A stretch of DNA of 8,390 bases, taken from Christensenella sp. UBA5394 (GTDB lineage: Bacteria > Bacillota > Clostridia > Christensenellales > CAG-138). Position numbers and translations under genes: made by a program. The stretch lies in the NCBI GenBank assembly GCA_002409725.1, contig DHOI01000075.1, forward strand, positions 32,303 through 40,692. Reading direction: 5' to 3'. The notes under the pieces are model-generated. The model was not told the DNA's origin. It ran no database searches and saw nothing but the letters and a program-made list of their open reading frames with translations. Of this stretch, positions 6,764 through 8,390 are shown piece by piece (within the stretch, counting starts at the first letter, position 1; each line of letters opens with the position of its first letter).

Positions 6764-7345
6764 TCATTTGCGCAAGAAGGCCCGTAGGGCCACCGGTGCA
6801 GCCGCACTCTCGAGCAGGATGCAAACGGCCAAATAGCCAAAGGAGCGCAGAGCCAGGCCGCTCTGCGGGAGGCCCGCCTTCTCCCTGGTATCCGCCAGCA
6901 TGCGCAGGGCCAGGCTGGCCAGGCAAAAGAGCGCCGGTAAGATGCACAGCGGCAGACCCAGCGCCAGCCCCCACAGGCCCAGTTCTGCCAGTAGGCAGCG
7001 CAGGGAAACGCCCAGGCAAAAGCCTTTGAGCGATACGCAAAGCGCGCCTATCGGCAAGAGCGGCGGCCAGAGCCTCGGCAGGCAGGCTAGGCAATAGAAC
7101 AACAGATTCAGCGCCGCCGAGCGCAGGAAGGGCGCCAGCACCTGATAGTCGCCACCGGGCAGCGTACCAAAGAAGACGGCTAGTTCCCCGCCTCCCGATT
7201 CTGCCGCAAACAAGCCTGCTGCGGATATGCCAGCGGCCGTGCCCGCCACGCTATAAAAGAGCAGCAGCAGAAGGATATAGGGATGCCGGGCCGCCGCCTG
7301 CACGGGGCCTTCGATTTGTTGGATGCGGTTGGATCTTATATTCAT
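6764..7345 (-). CDS. spoIIM: Stage II sporulation protein M (SpoIIM family)
   Basis: SpoIIM is a polytopic membrane protein that in B. subtilis works with SpoIID and SpoIIP at the septum during engulfment of the forespore. This 193-residue protein is slightly short for the family. Hydrophobic segments lie at about 23-47, 76-104, 108-147 (possibly two helices) and 165-186. The conserved core LKGFCLG (106-112) followed by G126 and the LP at 136-137 matches the KGF-x-LG plus later Pro pattern of the family, and the N-terminal HPYILLLLLFYSVAGTAAG resembles the usual first helix. It lies directly downstream of spo0A with a 46-bp gap. No normal ribosome site stands before the ATG: the only GGAG is about 23 bases upstream and lies in a palindrome that ends on the start codon. 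No alternative ATG, GTG or TTG exists between the preceding in-frame stop and this ATG. Identification rests on the core motif plus position. Confidence 0.85.
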   Translation of the reverse strand: MNIRSNRIQQIEGPVQAAARHPYILLLLLFYSVAGTAAGISAAGLFAAESGGGELAVFFGTLPGGDYQVLAPFLRSAALNLLFYCLACLPRLWPPLLPIGALCVSLKGFCLGVSLRCLLAELGLWGLALGLPLCILPALFCLASLALRMLADTREKAGLPQSGLALRSFGYLAVCILLESAAAPVALRAFLRK

Positions 7346-7372
7346 GGAGCATATATACGTAAATATGCTCCA
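7345..7372. repeat. 28-bp near-perfect palindrome ending on the spoIIM start codon
   Basis: Plus-strand arms TGGAGCATAT (7345-7354) and ATATGCTCCA (7363-7372) are perfect complements. The 8-base centre contains the self-complementary TACGTA, so only one base pair of the 28-bp element is mismatched. In spoIIM mRNA the 5' arm carries the only GGAG and the 3' arm includes the A of AUG. There is no U-run, so it is not a standard intrinsic terminator. It could be an mRNA hairpin controlling spoIIM translation, a 3'-end stabiliser for spo0A mRNA, or a protein-binding site. Confidence 0.7.
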
Positions 7373-7391
7373 AGATATGCCTCACATTACT

Positions 7392-8177
7392 TTAGGAAGG
7401 CTTGCGCAGCTGGCGCACGGTGTATTCGGTAATATTGGCGATAAATTCCTTATTGGTGGGGCGGCTACGCTCGGCCTCGATGGTATTGCCGAATATCTTA
7501 TGCTGGGCCTTGAGGTTGCCCCGCGTCCAGGTGACTTCGATGAAATTGCGGATGTTGCGCTCGATCTGCTTCACGTTCACCCCGTGGATACGCGCGGCGT
7601 AAGGGTAGGCTTCCTGCGAAAGGCAGATGGATCTATCCATATTGCGCACGCAAAAGGCAATCACGGTTTTGGCCTGATAATAGCCTGTGAGGCTCACGGG
7701 GCAGCCCATATGCCGCAAAAGGTAGGTTACGATCTGGTCGATCTGCAAATTCAGGTCGTTTTCCCGCATGCTTGCGCGGTAAAGCTGCAAAGAACCATCC
7801 CGGTCCGGCGCAAAATCCATCATGCGGCTGAAGATGAGGCTTTCATCCGTGGGCATTTGGATTTGATAGGTCACCCCTAGGCTTTCGCCCAGCTGCACGG
7901 CTTCCTCTCCCTTCATCGAAGAAAGGGCAAAGATGCGGGTATTCTGGCAAAGGTTTTCGGCCCTGAGGCTTCGCAGCACGGCGATGCCGTCCATGCGGGG
8001 CATGAGCATATCGAGCAGCATCAGGTCCGGGTCGAAAATGCGTGCCTGGGCCACGCCGGACATGCCGTCCACAGCCGAGGGAAGCAGCTTAATAATAGAG
8101 AGGGAACCGAAATAGGATTCCAGCCTCTCTCGTAATTCAATATTATCCGTGATAATGAGCAGGGTGTACGGCTTCAT
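7392..8177 (-). CDS. spo0A: Sporulation master regulator Spo0A, with an atypical receiver domain
   Basis: Spo0A is the response regulator that, when phosphorylated, commits spore-forming Firmicutes to sporulation. The 261 residues comprise a receiver (1-118) and the Spo0A-specific DNA-binding domain (about 145-258). The latter is well conserved: VKQIERNIRNFIEVTWTRGN (207-226) is the recognition-helix region and PTNKEFIA (241-248) is a family mark. The receiver keeps phospho-acceptor D56 (LLDMLMPRMDG), acidic D11 and a hydroxyl at S86, but the usual Asp-Asp pair is T10-D11, the conserved Lys before Pro is M108, and the aromatic switch position is Q105. The position just downstream of spoIVB is canonical. 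The ATG has GGGAG 5 bases upstream, and a promoter lies in the 78-bp gap. It is clearly the spo0A orthologue by place and C-terminus; whether it is activated by phosphorylation in the usual way is open. Confidence 0.96.
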   Translation of the reverse strand: MKPYTLLIITDNIELRERLESYFGSLSIIKLLPSAVDGMSGVAQARIFDPDLMLLDMLMPRMDGIAVLRSLRAENLCQNTRIFALSSMKGEEAVQLGESLGVTYQIQMPTDESLIFSRMMDFAPDRDGSLQLYRASMRENDLNLQIDQIVTYLLRHMGCPVSLTGYYQAKTVIAFCVRNMDRSICLSQEAYPYAARIHGVNVKQIERNIRNFIEVTWTRGNLKAQHKIFGNTIEAERSRPTNKEFIANITEYTVRQLRKPS

Positions 8178-8223
8178 AAAAGCTCCCGACAGCAGGCGAT
8201 ATCTTATGCTTTTGGTCTAGCTT

Positions 8224-8252
8224 AGTATAGCAGAATCCACACCTGTGCGCAA
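8224..8252 (-). promoter_or_regulatory. Sigma-A promoter of spo0A with extended -10
   Basis: On the minus strand TTGCGC (8252-8247), a 17-base spacer and TATACT (8229-8224) preceded by TGC form an extended -10 promoter. The -35 matches only in its first three bases, which is acceptable with an extended -10. It lies just beyond the spoIVB stop, and the leader would be about 40 bases. No convincing sigma-H box, as found before B. subtilis spo0A, was seen. Confidence 0.6.
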
Positions 8253-8255
8253 TGC

Positions 8256-8390
8256 TCAGCAAAGCTCATACATCCAATGGGCATATATACAATAGCCTCT
8301 GAGCGGGTCATTCACGAATACGTGGGTTACGGCCCCGGCCAGCTTTCTATCCTGCAAAATTGGGCTGCCGCTCATGCCCTGCACGATGCC
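8256..8390 (-). CDS. spoIVB: SpoIVB peptidase, C-terminal end (partial)
   Basis: The last 44 codons of SpoIVB, the forespore-secreted serine protease (peptidase S55) that cleaves SpoIVFA and so triggers processing of pro-sigma-K in the mother cell. The visible part includes the active-site region [13 protein letters not shown], with the catalytic Ser in MSGSP, followed by the characteristic [21 protein letters not shown] and a stop eight codons after the Y-C-I-Y segment. The start, signal anchor and PDZ domain lie beyond the right edge. Position immediately upstream of spo0A is the conserved arrangement in spore formers. Confidence 0.95.
   Translation of the reverse strand, partial: GIVQGMSGSPILQDRKLAGAVTHVFVNDPLRGYCIYAHWMYELC

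Noticed and set aside
7350..7391. Sigma-E-like -35/-10 pair before spoIIM
   Set aside because: The -10 matches poorly and would place the start of transcription at the start codon itself; the boxes are mostly the AT-rich palindrome.
8185..8191. TGTCGGG resembling a Spo0A box (TGTCGAA) before spo0A
   Set aside because: Only five of seven bases match, and it overlaps the ribosome site; such matches are common by chance.

Overview
The window is a compact block of eleven genes, all on the minus strand, from an endospore-forming member of the Clostridia (Bacillota). The lineage call rests on spoIVB, spo0A, spoIIM, a GerW/YtfJ sporulation protein and its DUF2953 partner lying next to scpA/scpB, deoB and D-Ala-D-Ala carboxypeptidase-type genes, an arrangement familiar from Clostridia and Bacilli. 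The DNA is fairly GC-rich for a clostridium, so a high-GC, possibly gut-associated lineage is a reasonable guess; no finer placement is supported. I see no mobile element, tRNA, rRNA or CRISPR array, and no gap between genes exceeds about 90 bases.

In the direction of transcription (high to low coordinates): the 3' end of spoIVB (8256-8390); a 78-bp gap with an extended -10 promoter; spo0A (7392-8177); spoIIM (6764-7345), whose start codon sits at the edge of a 28-bp near-palindrome; a good promoter with a small inverted repeat near its predicted +1; deoB (5499-6680); a secreted PBP5/DacF-like protein that has lost its catalytic residues (4256-5413), preceded by an 8-bp inverted repeat; another promoter with an inverted repeat near +1; then a close-packed group of a TTG-started M50 membrane protease (3503-4180), scpA (2737-3501), scpB (2147-2731), a DUF2953 protein (1496-2077), gerW/ytfJ (1071-1523) and a D-Ala-D-Ala carboxypeptidase with intact motifs (1-1074, cut by the window edge).

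Functionally the block joins control of spore formation (Spo0A, SpoIVB, SpoIIM, GerW), peptidoglycan tailoring (two PBP5-family proteins, one apparently a pseudoenzyme), chromosome organisation (ScpAB, partners of SMC) and nucleoside salvage (DeoB). The segment from the M50 gene to the carboxypeptidase looks like one transcription unit: its junctions are +1, +5, +69, -28 and -4 bases.

The main points for a second look are the Spo0A receiver domain, which keeps the phospho-acceptor Asp56 but lacks one acidic-pocket Asp, the conserved Lys and the aromatic switch residue; the PBP5-like protein with all three active-site motifs altered beside an intact paralogue; and four different inverted repeats, each just upstream of a gene start. 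No wholly new multi-gene system is evident.
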